A stretch of 64,000 bases of DNA from Rhizobium jaguaris (GTDB taxonomy: Bacteria; Pseudomonadota; Alphaproteobacteria; Rhizobiales; Rhizobiaceae): contig NZ_CP032694.1 of NCBI RefSeq assembly GCF_003627755.1, positions 2,285,501 to 2,349,500 on the forward strand, written 5' to 3'. Made by a program: the position numbers and the translations under genes. Under the pieces are notes generated by a model. That model saw nothing but the letters and a program-made list of their open reading frames with translations, did no database searches and was not told the origin of the DNA. Of this stretch, positions 17,162-27,586 are shown one piece after another; positions within the stretch are counted from its first letter, which is position 1; every line of letters begins with the position of its first letter.

Positions 17162-19822
17162 TTAGCCGGCGAGAGCCGCAGCAACAGCCTCGATCGCTTC
17201 ATCCGCCTTGGCGCCATCCGGGCCGCCGGCCTGCGCCATGTCCGGACGACCACCACCACCCTTGCCGCCAAGAGCGGCGGAGGCGATGCGGACGAGATCG
17301 ACGGCGCTGAGGCGGCCGGTCAAATCGTCCGTCACCGCCACAACGGCGCTGGCCTTGCCATCGTCGGAGACGCCGATCAGTGCCACGACGCCAGAGCCGA
17401 GGCTGGTCTTGCCATCATCGGCCAGCCCCTTGAGGTCCTTCGGATCGACGCCGGAAATGGCCTTGCCAAGGAACTTGACGCCGCTGATTTCGCGCACGGC
17501 ATCCGCCGAGCCGCCCTGACCGCCGCCCATGGCGAGCTTGCGCTTAGCGTCGGCCAATTCGCGCTCCAGCTTACGGCGCTCATCCATCAACGCCTCGACG
17601 CGCGACACGACATCGCCCGGCTGCACCTTCAAGGTCGAGGCTAGCGTCTTCACGCGCTCATCCTGCTCGGCAAGATAGTCGCGTGCTGATTCACCAGTCA
17701 CGGCTTCGATACGGCGCACGCCAGCACCGACGGCGCTTTCGCCGAGAATGCGAACAAGGCCGATCTGACCGGTGGCCGAAACATGTGTGCCGCCACACAG
17801 TTCGACGGAATAGGGCTTGCCGGTCTTGGCACCGCGCACGCCCTGCCCCATGGATACGACGCGTACTTCATCGCCATACTTCTCGCCGAACAGCGCCATT
17901 GCGCCCTCGGCAATCGCGTCATCGACGCTCATCAGCCGGGTCGTCACGGGCGAGTTCTGCAGCACGATTTCGTTCGCCATGTCCTCGACGACCTTCAGCT
18001 CCTCGGCCGACATCGGCTTCGGATGCGAGACGTCGAAGCGCAGGCGCTCGGGCGCCACCAGGGAGCCCTTCTGCGCGACATGCGTGCCGAGAACCTCGCG
18101 CAGCGCTTCATGCAGCAGGTGGGTCGCCGAATGATTGGCGCGCAGGCGCGAGCGTCTGTTGTGATCGACCGTCAAAGCGACGGCATCGCCGGCTTTGATC
18201 GTGCCTTCCGAAACGGTGGCAGTATGCACGAACAGGCCCTCACCCTTCTTCTGGGTATCGCTGACCGAAAGCTTGCCGTGGTCGCTGGAGATGACGCCGG
18301 TATCGCCCATCTGGCCGCCGGATTCGCCGTAGAACGGCGTCTGGTTGACAACGATCTGCACCTTGTCGCCGGCCGAGGCGCTGTCGACGGCTACGCCATC
18401 CTTGACGATTGCCTGGATCACGCCTTCAGCCGATTCCGTGTCGTAGCCGAGGAATTCGGTCGCGCCGAACTTCTCCTTGAGCTCGAACCAAATGGTCTCG
18501 GTTGCCTTGTCACCTGAGCCGGCCCAATGCGAGCGGGCCTCGGCCTTTTGCCGTTCCATCGCATCGGTGAAGCTCGAGATATCGACGCCGATGCCGCGAG
18601 CGCGCAATGCGTCCTGCGTCAGGTCGAGCGGGAATCCGTAGGTGTCGTAAAGCTTGAAAGCGGTTTCGCCATCAAGGCTGTCGCCCTTGTGAAGGGTCGA
18701 GGTTGCATCCGCGAGAAGAGACAGGCCGCGTTCCAGCGTCTTGCGGAAACGGGTCTCTTCCAGCTTCAGCGTCTCGGAGATCAACGCTTCGGCGCGTACG
18801 AGCTCGGGATAGGCGCGGCCCATCTGCTGCACCAGCGTCGGCAACAGCTTCCAGACCAGCGGCTCCTTGGCGCCGAGCAGCTGCGCATGGCGCATGGCAC
18901 GGCGCATGATGCGGCGAAGCACATAGCCGCGGCCTTCGTTCGACGGCAGCACGCCGTCAGCAACCAGGAAGGCAGATGAGCGCAGATGGTCGGCGATGAC
19001 GCGATGGCTGGCGCGATGCTCGCCCTCGGCCTTGACGCCGGTCGCCTCTTCCGAAGCTTCGATCAGCGCGCGGAACAGGTCGATATCGTAATTGTCATGT
19101 TTGCCCTGCAGCACGGCGGCAACACGTTCGAGACCCATGCCGGTATCGATCGACGGGCGCGGCAGGTCGACCCGCTGTTCCTTGGTGATCTGCTCGAACT
19201 GCATGAAAACGAGATTCCAGATCTCGATGAAGCGATCGCCATCCTCTTCCGGCGAGCCGGGAGGGCCGCCCCAGATATGGTCGCCATGATCATAGAAGAT
19301 TTCGGAGCATGGGCCGCAGGGACCGGTGTCGCCCATCGCCCAGAAATTATCGCTGGTGGCGATACGGATGATCTTGTCGTCCGAAAGACCGGCGATCTTC
19401 TTCCAGAGATCATAGGCTGCGTCGTCCGTATGGTAGACCGTCACCAGCAGGCGCTTGGCGTCGAGGCCGAATTCCTTGGTGATCAGGTTCCAGGCAAGCT
19501 CGATGGCGCGCTCCTTGAAATAGTCGCCGAACGAGAAATTGCCGAGCATCTCGAAGAAGGTGTGGTGACGGGCGGTGTAACCGACATTGTCGAGGTCGTT
19601 ATGCTTGCCGCCGGCACGCACGCATTTCTGCGCCGTCGACGCAGTCTTGTAAGCGCGCTGCTCCAGACCGGTGAAGACGTTCTTGAACTGCACCATGCCG
19701 GCATTGGTGAACATCAGCGTCGGGTCGTTGCGCGGCACAAGCGGGCTCGACGGCACGATCTCGTGGCCGTTTTTCTTAAAATAGTCGAGAAAGGTCGACC
19801 GGATTTCATTCACACCGCTCAT
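17162..19822 (-). CDS. alaS: Alanyl-tRNA synthetase
   Basis: Charges tRNA-Ala, 886 aa, full length. The class II catalytic core begins [12 protein letters not shown] and includes [15 protein letters not shown]. The editing domain has HSATHLLH (HxxxH near 563-567) and CGGTHV (near 676-680), which bind zinc and clear mischarged serine and glycine. The C-terminal oligomerisation region ends in a glycine-rich [16 protein letters not shown]. It is flanked by its own terminator and lies downstream of recA, a common alphaproteobacterial order. Confidence 0.98.
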   Translation of the reverse strand: MSGVNEIRSTFLDYFKKNGHEIVPSSPLVPRNDPTLMFTNAGMVQFKNVFTGLEQRAYKTASTAQKCVRAGGKHNDLDNVGYTARHHTFFEMLGNFSFGDYFKERAIELAWNLITKEFGLDAKRLLVTVYHTDDAAYDLWKKIAGLSDDKIIRIATSDNFWAMGDTGPCGPCSEIFYDHGDHIWGGPPGSPEEDGDRFIEIWNLVFMQFEQITKEQRVDLPRPSIDTGMGLERVAAVLQGKHDNYDIDLFRALIEASEEATGVKAEGEHRASHRVIADHLRSSAFLVADGVLPSNEGRGYVLRRIMRRAMRHAQLLGAKEPLVWKLLPTLVQQMGRAYPELVRAEALISETLKLEETRFRKTLERGLSLLADATSTLHKGDSLDGETAFKLYDTYGFPLDLTQDALRARGIGVDISSFTDAMERQKAEARSHWAGSGDKATETIWFELKEKFGATEFLGYDTESAEGVIQAIVKDGVAVDSASAGDKVQIVVNQTPFYGESGGQMGDTGVISSDHGKLSVSDTQKKGEGLFVHTATVSEGTIKAGDAVALTVDHNRRSRLRANHSATHLLHEALREVLGTHVAQKGSLVAPERLRFDVSHPKPMSAEELKVVEDMANEIVLQNSPVTTRLMSVDDAIAEGAMALFGEKYGDEVRVVSMGQGVRGAKTGKPYSVELCGGTHVSATGQIGLVRILGESAVGAGVRRIEAVTGESARDYLAEQDERVKTLASTLKVQPGDVVSRVEALMDERRKLERELADAKRKLAMGGGQGGSADAVREISGVKFLGKAISGVDPKDLKGLADDGKTSLGSGVVALIGVSDDGKASAVVAVTDDLTGRLSAVDLVRIASAALGGKGGGGRPDMAQAGGPDGAKADEAIEAVAAALAG

Positions 19823-19994
19823 ATTGGGCCCTTCAGTCCTTGCCTCAAGCGAGATTTCGTCTCGCTCATGTTCCTTCGTTTAGCTTGATCTTATGCAAAA
19901 ACCGCTTCGCACTTTGGGGATCACGCTCTGGCAATATTTAGTAAATCCAGTGGCTTTTATCGTCCGCTCCCGGCCCTGTCCAGCCGCACAAACA

Positions 19995-20032
19995 AAACCG
20001 GCCGTACATCCCTTAGACAATACGGCCGGTTT
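19995..20032 (-). terminator. Terminator of recA
   Basis: A 12-bp perfect inverted repeat (AAACCGGCCGTA / TACGGCCGGTTT) with a 14-nt loop, 42 bp after the recA stop on the minus strand. TTTTGTTTG follows. Confidence 0.85.
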
Positions 20033-20073
20033 CGAATTTTAGTCTTGGTTAGTCCTTGGCTCGATCGCGGAAA

Positions 20074-21159
20074 TTACGCGTCCGCGGCGTCGCCGTCATC
20101 AGCGTCAGGTCCGCCATTCTGCAGGAAGCGATCGGCGATCAGGCCAGCATTCTGGCGCAGCGACAGTTCGATCTCGCGGGCGAGATCCGGATTGTCGCGC
20201 AGGAAGAGCTTTGCATTCTCGCGACCCTGACCCAGACGCTGGCTGTTATAGGAGAACCAGGCACCGGACTTCTCGACGATCCCAGCCTTGACACCCAGAT
20301 CGACCAATTCGCCGGTCTTGGAAACGCCTTCGCCATACATGATGTCGAACTCGACCTGCTTGAAGGGGGGCGCCATCTTGTTCTTGACGACCTTCACGCG
20401 CGTCTGGTTGCCGACCACCTCTTCGCGCTCCTTGACCGCCCCGATACGGCGGATGTCGAGACGAACGGAGGCGTAGAATTTCAGCGCGTTACCGCCGGTC
20501 GTCGTTTCCGGCGAACCGAACATGACGCCGATCTTCATGCGGATCTGGTTGATGAAGATCACCATGCAATTGGACTTCGAGATCGAAGCGGTCAGCTTGC
20601 GCAACGCCTGGCTCATCAGACGCGCCTGCAAGCCCGGCAGGCTGTCGCCCATTTCGCCTTCGATTTCGGCGCGCGGCGTCAGAGCCGCAACGGAATCGAC
20701 GACGAGAACATCGATGGCGCCGGAGCGCACCAGCGTATCGGTAATTTCAAGCGCCTGTTCGCCGGTGTCCGGCTGCGAAATCAGAAGGTTCTGCAGGTCG
20801 ACGCCGAGCTTGCGGGCATAGACCGGATCAAGCGCGTGTTCGGCGTCGACGAAGGCGCAAATGCCACCCTTCTTCTGAGATTCTGCGATCGTCTGCAGCG
20901 CCAGCGTTGTTTTACCAGAGCTTTCCGGTCCGTAGATCTCGATGATACGCCCCTTCGGCAAGCCACCAATGCCGAGGGCGATATCGAGGCTCAGGGAGCC
21001 GGTGGAAACTGTTTCGATTTCGACCACATTCTCGTTCGAACCGAGCTTCATGATCGAGCCCTTGCCGAACGACCGCTCAATTTGAGAGAGTGCCGCTTCA
21101 AGTGCCTTGCTTTTATCCACCGATTTGTCCTCTACAAGCCGCAAAGAATTCTGAGACAT
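20074..21159 (-). CDS. recA: RecA recombinase
   Basis: Strand-exchange protein and SOS co-protease, 361 aa. Walker A is GPESSGKTT, Walker B is [10 protein letters not shown], and the DNA-binding loops [15 protein letters not shown] and [12 protein letters not shown] are intact. The acidic tail [10 protein letters not shown] is present. The start is MSQNSLRL, with AAAGGTGG in front; the extended frame to 21312 is not conserved. Upstream lies a LexA-type operator. Confidence 0.98.
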   Translation of the reverse strand: MSQNSLRLVEDKSVDKSKALEAALSQIERSFGKGSIMKLGSNENVVEIETVSTGSLSLDIALGIGGLPKGRIIEIYGPESSGKTTLALQTIAESQKKGGICAFVDAEHALDPVYARKLGVDLQNLLISQPDTGEQALEITDTLVRSGAIDVLVVDSVAALTPRAEIEGEMGDSLPGLQARLMSQALRKLTASISKSNCMVIFINQIRMKIGVMFGSPETTTGGNALKFYASVRLDIRRIGAVKEREEVVGNQTRVKVVKNKMAPPFKQVEFDIMYGEGVSKTGELVDLGVKAGIVEKSGAWFSYNSQRLGQGRENAKLFLRDNPDLAREIELSLRQNAGLIADRFLQNGGPDADDGDAADA

Positions 21160-21218
21160 CCGATCCACCTTTAGGTTATTGAAGCCGCTCAAGCAATGTC
21201 GCCGCTGATGAGAATTGT

Positions 21219-21244
21219 GTACTCCATTTGTTCTCATGCCGCAA
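21219..21244 (-). promoter_or_regulatory. SOS (LexA) operator of recA
   Basis: On the minus strand GAAC-N7-GTAC (21219-21233), one base off the alphaproteobacterial GAAC-N7-GAAC box, overlaps a TTG-N11-CAA element (21228-21244) of the type reported for the Rhizobium etli recA operator. It ends 60 bp before the recA start codon, suiting repression by LexA. A second imperfect copy (AAAC-N7-GAAC) lies at 21287-21301. Confidence 0.65.
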
Positions 21245-21398
21245 GAGCACAACAAGCGATTGAAAGAAAAAGGTAAAATGAATTCCGTTCTACATTTGTT
21301 TTCTTCTTTCATAGCAAGGACTTACATGCCCTCGCCCGGCTTTTTGCGCGAAAAATCAGCCGGCTCGATTCGCCTTTGGGACCGCTGAGGAGATCGAT

Positions 21399-22343
21399 AT
21401 GGCGAAGAAGATTCTGGTGCTGGGTGGTGCCCATATCGATCGGCGCGGCCGCATCTTCGGCGAGACGGCGCCGGGGGCCAGCAACCCGGGCGCATGGTTT
21501 GAAGAGCCGGGCGGCGGCGGCTTCAACGCGGCGCGCAATCTGGCTCGCCTCGGCTTCGATGTGCGGCTGATCTCGCCGCGCGGCGGCGACGCAGCCGGCG
21601 AGATGGTGGCGGACGCCGCGCGCAATGCCGGGGTCGATGACAAGCCCTTCGTTTTCCTCGATCGCAAGACGCCGAGCTATACCGCAATCCTGGAACACGA
21701 CGGCAATTTGGTGATCGCGCTTGCCGATATGGAGCTCTACAAACTGTTTGTGCCGCGCCGGCTGGCAATCCGCGCTATTCGCGACGCCTTCGCGGCTACC
21801 GACCTGATCCTCTGCGATGCCAACCTTCCGGCCGAAACGCTGGCGGCTATCGCAACGCGTGCCGCCGATTGCGGCAAGCCGTTGGCCGCGATCGCAATTT
21901 CGCCGGCCAAGGTGGTGCGCCTGAAACCAAGCCTTGCCGGTATCGACCATCTTTTTCTGAACGAAGCGGAAGCCGTGGCATTGACCGAAAGCCGCCCCGA
22001 CGACCCGCGCCATTGGGTTGCGGGATTGCGCTCACTCGGCCTCAAAGGTGGTGTGATCACCCGCGGAAAGCGCGAGTTGATCGCCTTCTCCGGCGATAAC
22101 GCGATCAGCCTGCAGCCCCCCATCGTCGATGAGGTGGCCGATGTTACCGGGGCAGGCGACTCGCTCGCCGCCGGTGTTCTTGCCGCACTGCTTGCCGGCC
22201 ACGATCTCGGCGAAGCCGTGCGCTATGGAGCGGCGGCGGCGGCGATCACCGTGCAGTCACCTTTCGCCACCGCGGAAAATCTTTCGCCCGAGCTTCTGAA
22301 GGCAACGCTGGCTCTTGTTCCCGAAGCCGCTATTCTATCTTGA
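21399..22343 (+). CDS. psuK: PfkB-family pseudouridine kinase
   Basis: 314-aa ribokinase-fold kinase predicted to phosphorylate pseudouridine at the 5' position. It has an N-terminal VLGGAHID and a GGGGFNAARNLARLG sugar-binding motif, and the C-terminal signature DVTGAGDSLAAG with the catalytic Asp. The specific call rests on the next gene, a pseudouridine-5'-phosphate glycosidase 46 bp downstream; alone it would only be a PfkB kinase. It is divergent from recA. Confidence 0.85.
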   Translation: MAKKILVLGGAHIDRRGRIFGETAPGASNPGAWFEEPGGGGFNAARNLARLGFDVRLISPRGGDAAGEMVADAARNAGVDDKPFVFLDRKTPSYTAILEHDGNLVIALADMELYKLFVPRRLAIRAIRDAFAATDLILCDANLPAETLAAIATRAADCGKPLAAIAISPAKVVRLKPSLAGIDHLFLNEAEAVALTESRPDDPRHWVAGLRSLGLKGGVITRGKRELIAFSGDNAISLQPPIVDEVADVTGAGDSLAAGVLAALLAGHDLGEAVRYGAAAAAITVQSPFATAENLSPELLKATLALVPEAAILS

Positions 22344-22389
22344 AGCGCGCGTATTACGCATTTCCCATCTCAGCCAACTGGACTCAACC

Positions 22390-23316
22390 ATGACCAAGCC
22401 CATTTCACCCTCGCTGCCGATCTCCTATTCGAAGGAGGTTGCTGCCGCCAAGCTGCGCGGCGCGCCGTTGGTGGCGCTGGAATCGACCATCATAACCCAC
22501 GGCATGCCCTATCCAGGCAATATCGAGATGGCACGCAGCGTCGAGGCGATCATCCGGCAGGAAGGCGCCGTTCCGGCGACGATCGCCGTCATTCACGGCG
22601 TGCTGCATATTGGCCTGGAGCCGGCAGAGCTGGAAGCGCTTGCCAAGACCAGCGGCGCGATGAAGGTGTCGCGCGCCGATCTCGCCTTCGCGATTGCCGA
22701 GCGCCGCACAGGCGCCACCACCGTTGCCGCAACGATGATTGCCGCGGCGCGGGCCGGCATCAAGGTCTTCGCGACCGGCGGCATTGGCGGCGTACATCGC
22801 GGCGCTGAGGAAAGCTTCGATATCTCGGCCGACCTGGAAGAGCTCGCCCGCACCGACGTCATCGTCGTTTGCGCCGGCGCCAAGGCCATCCTCGATATCC
22901 CGAAAACACTCGAAGTGCTGGAAACCCGCGGCGTCCCTGTCGTCACCTATGACAGCGCCGAATTCCCCGCCTTCTGGTCGCGTTCTTCCGGCCTGCCGAG
23001 CCCGCTCACGCTGAATAGCCCGGCCGCGATCGCCAACTTCCAGACAACGCGTGAACAGCTCGGGATCGACGGCGGCATGCTGATCGCCAATCCCGTGCCG
23101 GAAGCCGATGAAATCCCGCGCGAGGAAATGGAGATTTACATCGAGCGCGCCCTGGACAGCGCCGAGCGCGACGAGATCGCCGGCAAGGCGGTTACCCCCT
23201 ACCTGCTCAGCACCATCTTCGATATCACCGACGGCCGCAGCCTCAAGACCAATATCTCGCTCGTCGAAAACAATGCTCGCCTTGCCGCTGAGATCGCGGT
23301 TGCTCTGGCCGAATAA
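22390..23316 (+). CDS. psuG: Pseudouridine-5'-phosphate glycosidase
   Basis: Cleaves the C-C glycosidic bond of pseudouridine 5'-phosphate to uracil and ribose 5-phosphate, 308 aa. Conserved stretches are ALESTIITHGMPYPGN, GATTVAATM, FATGGIGGVHRGAE and VVTYDSAEFPAFWSRSSG. The frame begins at 22315, but the ATG at 22390 gives the family length. Together with psuK it forms a complete RNA C-nucleoside salvage pair. Confidence 0.95.
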   Translation: MTKPISPSLPISYSKEVAAAKLRGAPLVALESTIITHGMPYPGNIEMARSVEAIIRQEGAVPATIAVIHGVLHIGLEPAELEALAKTSGAMKVSRADLAFAIAERRTGATTVAATMIAAARAGIKVFATGGIGGVHRGAEESFDISADLEELARTDVIVVCAGAKAILDIPKTLEVLETRGVPVVTYDSAEFPAFWSRSSGLPSPLTLNSPAAIANFQTTREQLGIDGGMLIANPVPEADEIPREEMEIYIERALDSAERDEIAGKAVTPYLLSTIFDITDGRSLKTNISLVENNARLAAEIAVALAE

Positions 23317-23349
23317 GTACGACGTCCCGTTACGGATGTCGGCCCTGTG

Positions 23350-23385
23350 GCCGCTTTAGGTGAAGGTGAATAGACCTAAAGCGGC
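23350..23385. repeat. 12-bp inverted repeat over the trpS-like stop codon
   Basis: GCCGCTTTAGGT / ACCTAAAGCGGC with a 12-nt loop between the convergent psuG and TrpRS genes, including the last codons of the latter. It lacks a T-run on either side, so it is not a classical terminator, though it could act as a 3' stability hairpin. Confidence 0.5.
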
Positions 23386-24375
23386 GCGCAGTTCTGCAAA
23401 GGTTGCCTCCGTCCGCTCTTTAGCCCTGAGCGTGCCTTGCCGCAGCATGTCCAGAACATAGCCGGGATCACCGGCGAAGCGCTTACGGCGCTCGCGGATC
23501 GGAGCGAGCAGAGCTTGCAGAATATTTTCGAGCTGTCGTTTCACGACCATGTCGCCAAGGCCGCCCTTTCGATAGCGCGCCTTCAGCTCCTCGACGAAAT
23601 CCTTGTCCTCGGCAAATGCATCGAGATAGGTGAAGACGACATTGCCTTCGACCTTTCCCGGATCGACGGCGCGCAGATGGTCGGGATCGGTGAACATTCC
23701 GCGCACGGCTTGCCGAATATCATCGGGCGAGGCGGATAGCGGGATGGCATTGCCCTGCGACTTGCTCATCTTAGCCTTGCCGTCGATGCCCGGCAGGCGG
23801 CCCACCATCGGTATCATCGCTTCGGCCTCCGGGAGAACGTCGCGGCCGACCTGCCGGTTGAGACGACGTACGATTTCGTTGGTTTGCTCGATCAATGGGG
23901 CCTGATCTTCGCCCACCGGAACGAGCGTCGCCTTGAAGGCGGTGATGTCAGCCGCCTGAGCGACGGGATAGCAAAGAAATCCTACCGGAATATCGCGCTC
24001 GAAACCGCGAAGCTGGATTTCCGTCTTGATCGTCGGGTTGCGCTCCAGCCGTCCGACAGTCACGAAGTTCAGATAGAGCAGCGTCAACTCCGCCAGCGCC
24101 GGCAAGGCGGACTGCACGCAGATCGTTGTTGCGGCCGGATCGATCCCGACTGCGAGATAGTCGAAGGCCACTTCCAGCACGTTGCGGCGAATCCTGTCCG
24201 GATCATGGGCGTTGTCGGTCAGGGCCTGCGTATCCGCGAGAAGCAGGAATTGCCGGTGGCTATGCTGAAGGGCAACGCGGTTCCTGAGGGACCCGACATA
24301 ATGACCGAGATGGAGAGGACCGGTGGTGCGGTCGCCGGTAAGAATGACCGGTCTGTTATCGATAGGTGAAGACAT
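23356..24375 (-). CDS. trpS: Tryptophanyl-tRNA synthetase, divergent (Firmicutes-like) type
   Basis: Class I synthetase of 339 aa that charges tRNA-Trp. The ATP site is GDRTTGPLHLGHYVGSLRNR (HLGH at 21-24) and KMSKS is in GKAKMSKSQGNA. RLERNPTIKTEIQLRGF and PVGFLCYPVAQAADITAF match the TrpRS form common in Lactobacillales rather than the E. coli-like form. The start at 24375 gives the family N-terminus; a longer frame reaches 24429. Rhizobia normally have another trpS elsewhere, so this could be an extra, possibly inhibitor-tolerant copy; that is inference. Confidence 0.88.
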   Translation of the reverse strand: MSSPIDNRPVILTGDRTTGPLHLGHYVGSLRNRVALQHSHRQFLLLADTQALTDNAHDPDRIRRNVLEVAFDYLAVGIDPAATTICVQSALPALAELTLLYLNFVTVGRLERNPTIKTEIQLRGFERDIPVGFLCYPVAQAADITAFKATLVPVGEDQAPLIEQTNEIVRRLNRQVGRDVLPEAEAMIPMVGRLPGIDGKAKMSKSQGNAIPLSASPDDIRQAVRGMFTDPDHLRAVDPGKVEGNVVFTYLDAFAEDKDFVEELKARYRKGGLGDMVVKRQLENILQALLAPIRERRKRFAGDPGYVLDMLRQGTLRAKERTEATFAELRAALGLFTFT

Positions 24376-24677
24376 TGGTTGCTCCGCAAAGGAGCCGCCG
24401 CGATCGAGGAAATGTCGGGAAATGACCATACCTGCCGAATCACGGCGGCAAGGGTCGATTTCAAGAAATGACGACTGCCGCTCCTAGAGGGAGCGCCACC
24501 ACATCCGCAGACTGAGGTTTGCAAGGTCGATCATGCCGGCTTGATGCCATGGATCGGATAGGTATGGCAACCGGAAATGTCAGCGCCTGTCACCTCCGCC
24601 GCCTCCATGCCCCACGCCTCTCCAGATCGCTGACCGGTAAAGCACATTGGAACAGCGCCTTACACAGCTTTTCTCGT
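24376..24677. other. Non-coding gap between cckA and the trpS-like gene
   Basis: About 300 bp between two minus-strand genes. No convincing ORF, RNA or terminator was seen beyond a short hairpin near 24480-24500. It should hold the promoter of the synthetase gene. Confidence 0.4.
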
Positions 24678-27296
24678 CTATCGATCCAGCGTCTCTCTAA
24701 CGACGACGGCAAGCTGCTTCAGAGAGAAGGGCTTGGGCAGGAAACCGAATTTGGCGTCGGCCGGCAAATTGCGGGCAAAGGCATCTTCAGCATAGCCGGA
24801 CACGAAGATGAATTTCATGTCGGGATATTTTTTACGCAATTCGCGCAACAGCGAAGGCCCGTCCATCTCCGGCATGACAACGTCGGAGACGACGACATCC
24901 ACCTGCCCGTCCAGCTCATCCATGATGTCGAGCGCCTCGACGCCGGACCCTGCCTCGTAGACTGTATAGCCGCGCGTCTCGAGCATGCGCTTGCCGCCAC
25001 GGCGCACAGCCTCCTCGTCCTCGACCAGGAGAACGACGGCCGACTTCCCGGTGAGGTCGGCAGGCTCGTCCGGCGGGGGGACGATGGCGGCGACGCTCTG
25101 ATCCATCGCCGAGATATCGCGGCTCTCGGAGACCTGCCCTTCGATAATCGTGGGGATCTCAACGATGTGGCGCGGCAGGAAGATGCGGAAGGTCGTGCCC
25201 TTGCCGACTTCGGATTCTGGATGGATATAGCCGCCCGATTGCTTGATGATGCCGTAGACCATGGCGAGCCCAAGCCCGGTGCCTTTGCCCACTTCCTTCG
25301 TCGTGAAGAAGGGCTCGAAGATCTTATCCATGATATCGGGCGCGATGCCCGTACCCGTGTCGCTGACCTCGACCAGCACCATTTCCTCATGCGGCAGATA
25401 GGCGTAGTTGAAAGAGGCCACATCTGTTGCCGACAAATTGCGGGTGCGCAGCGTCAAGGTGCCGCCGCCCGGCATGGCGTCGCGGGCGTTGACGCAGAGA
25501 TTGATCAGCACCTGCTCGAACTGCGACAGGTCGGTCTTCACCGGCCAGAGATCGCGACCATAGTCGACATCCAGTTTGACGTGCGTGCCCGAAAGCAGCC
25601 GGTCCACCAGCATACGCAGGTCGCCGATCACGTCAGTCAGATTGAGGATCGTCGGCCGCATCGTCTGTTTGCGCGAGAAGGCCAGCAATTGCCGCACCAG
25701 CACAGCGGCACGGTTGGCGTTGCGCTTGATCTCCATCAAGTCGGCAAAGCTCGCGTCGGATGGCCGCGCCTGCAGCAACAGATGGTCCGAAGACAGCAAG
25801 ATCGCCGTCAGCACGTTGTTGAAATCATGCGCGATGCCGCCGGCGAGCGTGCCGACCGCATTCAGCTTCTGCGTCTGCGCCATTTGCGTTTCCAGCGCCT
25901 TCTGCTCGGTCACTTCGACGGCATAGACGATGGCCGCTTCCTCAGGCGCTTCGTCAGTCTGGTCGATGACGGCATTGACATAGAAGCGGAAATGCCGCGT
26001 GTCATCGTTCGGGTTGCGGGAGTCGATCGGCGGGATATCACCTTGCCGGTCCTTGGCGGCGGCAAGCGCCTGTTCGAGCCGCGGCCGGTCAGCTTCATAA
26101 ACGATGGTCTCGAGAGCAGCACCACGCTCGATATCGTCACGCGATACGAGATCGGAGAAGAGTTTCAGGAAAGGTGCGTTGGTGCGCAGAATGCGCCCTG
26201 CACCGTCGACTGAGGCAATCGCCATCGGCGTATTGTTGAAGAAGCGGCTGAAGCGCATCGCCGCAACAGACGCGGATTGATCGTTGTCGCCGCCATTCTG
26301 TCGCGTCAGCACGATGGTGCGGCTTTCGCCCGGCGCGCCGTCGCGCATCGACGTGACGCTGTGGACAATCTGCACCGGCAAGCTCTGGCCATTGGCGCGG
26401 CGCAGGTCGAGATCGAGTGACACCGTCTTTTTCAGCCCGGGCTCGGCCTGCACGGACTGGATCAGAGCCAAGCCCTCGCCGGCGACGAGATCGCCGATGG
26501 TCATCGAGCCCGGCGTGAATTTGGTGAGATCGAAGCCGAGCCATTCGGCAAGTGTCGCATTCAGATAGAATATCTCGCCCTTGCGGCCGGCCGAAAAGAA
26601 GCCCGCCGGCGCATGATCGAGATAGTCGATGGCGTTCTGCAGTTCCTTGAAGAAACGCTCCTGATCGTCCCGCTCCGAGGTAATGTCGGTGACCTGCCAG
26701 ATATGCAGTGCTTTGCCGCTCCCCTGCTCTGGCGGCAGTACACGCGCCTTCAAGCGATACCAATGTGCGCCGTTGCCATTGCCTTCCTCTGGGCCGAGCG
26801 GCTTTAGGAGCCGAAATTCCTCCGAACCTTCCTTGCCATCGCGCAAACCGTTGGCGAGACGGTATAGCGCCTCGTTGGATTCGCGATTGCGGGATAGCAG
26901 CGTTTCCAGCGATTGCACTTCGGTAGCCTTGGCTGCGCCCGTCAACCGACCGTAGGCGGCATTGGCGTAGATGATACGGCCCTTTTCGTCCGTAATCAGC
27001 GTGCCGTCCGGATGGCTGTTCAGGAACGAACGCGCCAGGCTGTCGGACTGCGTCTGCGGCATGACCTCGACGAAGCCGATGATGGAGGAGACAAGGAAGA
27101 AGATGCCGACCATAGCAAGAATGCCGAGCCCGCCAAGCACCGTTTCATTGTCAAGCTGGTCCTTGAAGACCACAAAAGCCACGGCGGCGGCCACCAGCAC
27201 CAGGGCAAGCAGGATGATGCGCAATGCGGTGCCCGACCGAACCCCGCGATCCACCAGCGGCACGCTATACTCGTCGGACTGACGCTGCTTCGTCAT
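24678..27296 (-). CDS. cckA: Cell-cycle hybrid histidine kinase CckA
   Basis: 872-aa membrane kinase that in alphaproteobacteria feeds phosphate through ChpT to CtrA and CpdR. Two transmembrane helices (about 24-44 and 53-76) are followed by PAS-type sensor domains, where LITDEKGRIIYANAAYGRL is the first. The dimerisation domain has the phospho-acceptor His in GGIAHDFNNVL (about 489). Next come the ATPase domain (DTGTGIAPDIMDKIFEPFFTTK, GTGLGLAMVYG) and a receiver domain with the phosphorylated Asp in VVVSDVVMPEMDG (about 803). Domain order and length match CckA. It is monocistronic and divergent from a FliO-like gene. Confidence 0.95.
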   Translation of the reverse strand: MTKQRQSDEYSVPLVDRGVRSGTALRIILLALVLVAAAVAFVVFKDQLDNETVLGGLGILAMVGIFFLVSSIIGFVEVMPQTQSDSLARSFLNSHPDGTLITDEKGRIIYANAAYGRLTGAAKATEVQSLETLLSRNRESNEALYRLANGLRDGKEGSEEFRLLKPLGPEEGNGNGAHWYRLKARVLPPEQGSGKALHIWQVTDITSERDDQERFFKELQNAIDYLDHAPAGFFSAGRKGEIFYLNATLAEWLGFDLTKFTPGSMTIGDLVAGEGLALIQSVQAEPGLKKTVSLDLDLRRANGQSLPVQIVHSVTSMRDGAPGESRTIVLTRQNGGDNDQSASVAAMRFSRFFNNTPMAIASVDGAGRILRTNAPFLKLFSDLVSRDDIERGAALETIVYEADRPRLEQALAAAKDRQGDIPPIDSRNPNDDTRHFRFYVNAVIDQTDEAPEEAAIVYAVEVTEQKALETQMAQTQKLNAVGTLAGGIAHDFNNVLTAILLSSDHLLLQARPSDASFADLMEIKRNANRAAVLVRQLLAFSRKQTMRPTILNLTDVIGDLRMLVDRLLSGTHVKLDVDYGRDLWPVKTDLSQFEQVLINLCVNARDAMPGGGTLTLRTRNLSATDVASFNYAYLPHEEMVLVEVSDTGTGIAPDIMDKIFEPFFTTKEVGKGTGLGLAMVYGIIKQSGGYIHPESEVGKGTTFRIFLPRHIVEIPTIIEGQVSESRDISAMDQSVAAIVPPPDEPADLTGKSAVVLLVEDEEAVRRGGKRMLETRGYTVYEAGSGVEALDIMDELDGQVDVVVSDVVMPEMDGPSLLRELRKKYPDMKFIFVSGYAEDAFARNLPADAKFGFLPKPFSLKQLAVVVRETLDR

Positions 27297-27586
27297 AAAC
27301 CCCTCGTCTCCATCCTCTTCCTTGTCACGTCACGTGCTTGACGGATCGCTGGATTCGGATCTTTTCGAATCTTCTTTACCAATTTGCAGCATCAGCAAAA
27401 AGCTTTGCGGGGCTAGAAAGGCCTGTATTCACAAGGAAGAGCGCTGGACAAACAACGATCCTATCTTGTTTCCGGGGCAGACCTGTCCATATGATCGCCT
27501 CATATCAAGACAAAGGTGAAGACGTAGGCCGGTCGTTACGTTACGGCAAGGTCACGACATCGGGGACAATTACGGAGTATCTCGAA

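Noticed and set aside
24519..26213. 564-codon plus-strand ORF opposite cckA
   Set aside because: It runs antisense through conserved kinase and receiver motifs and its translation has no recognisable domain.
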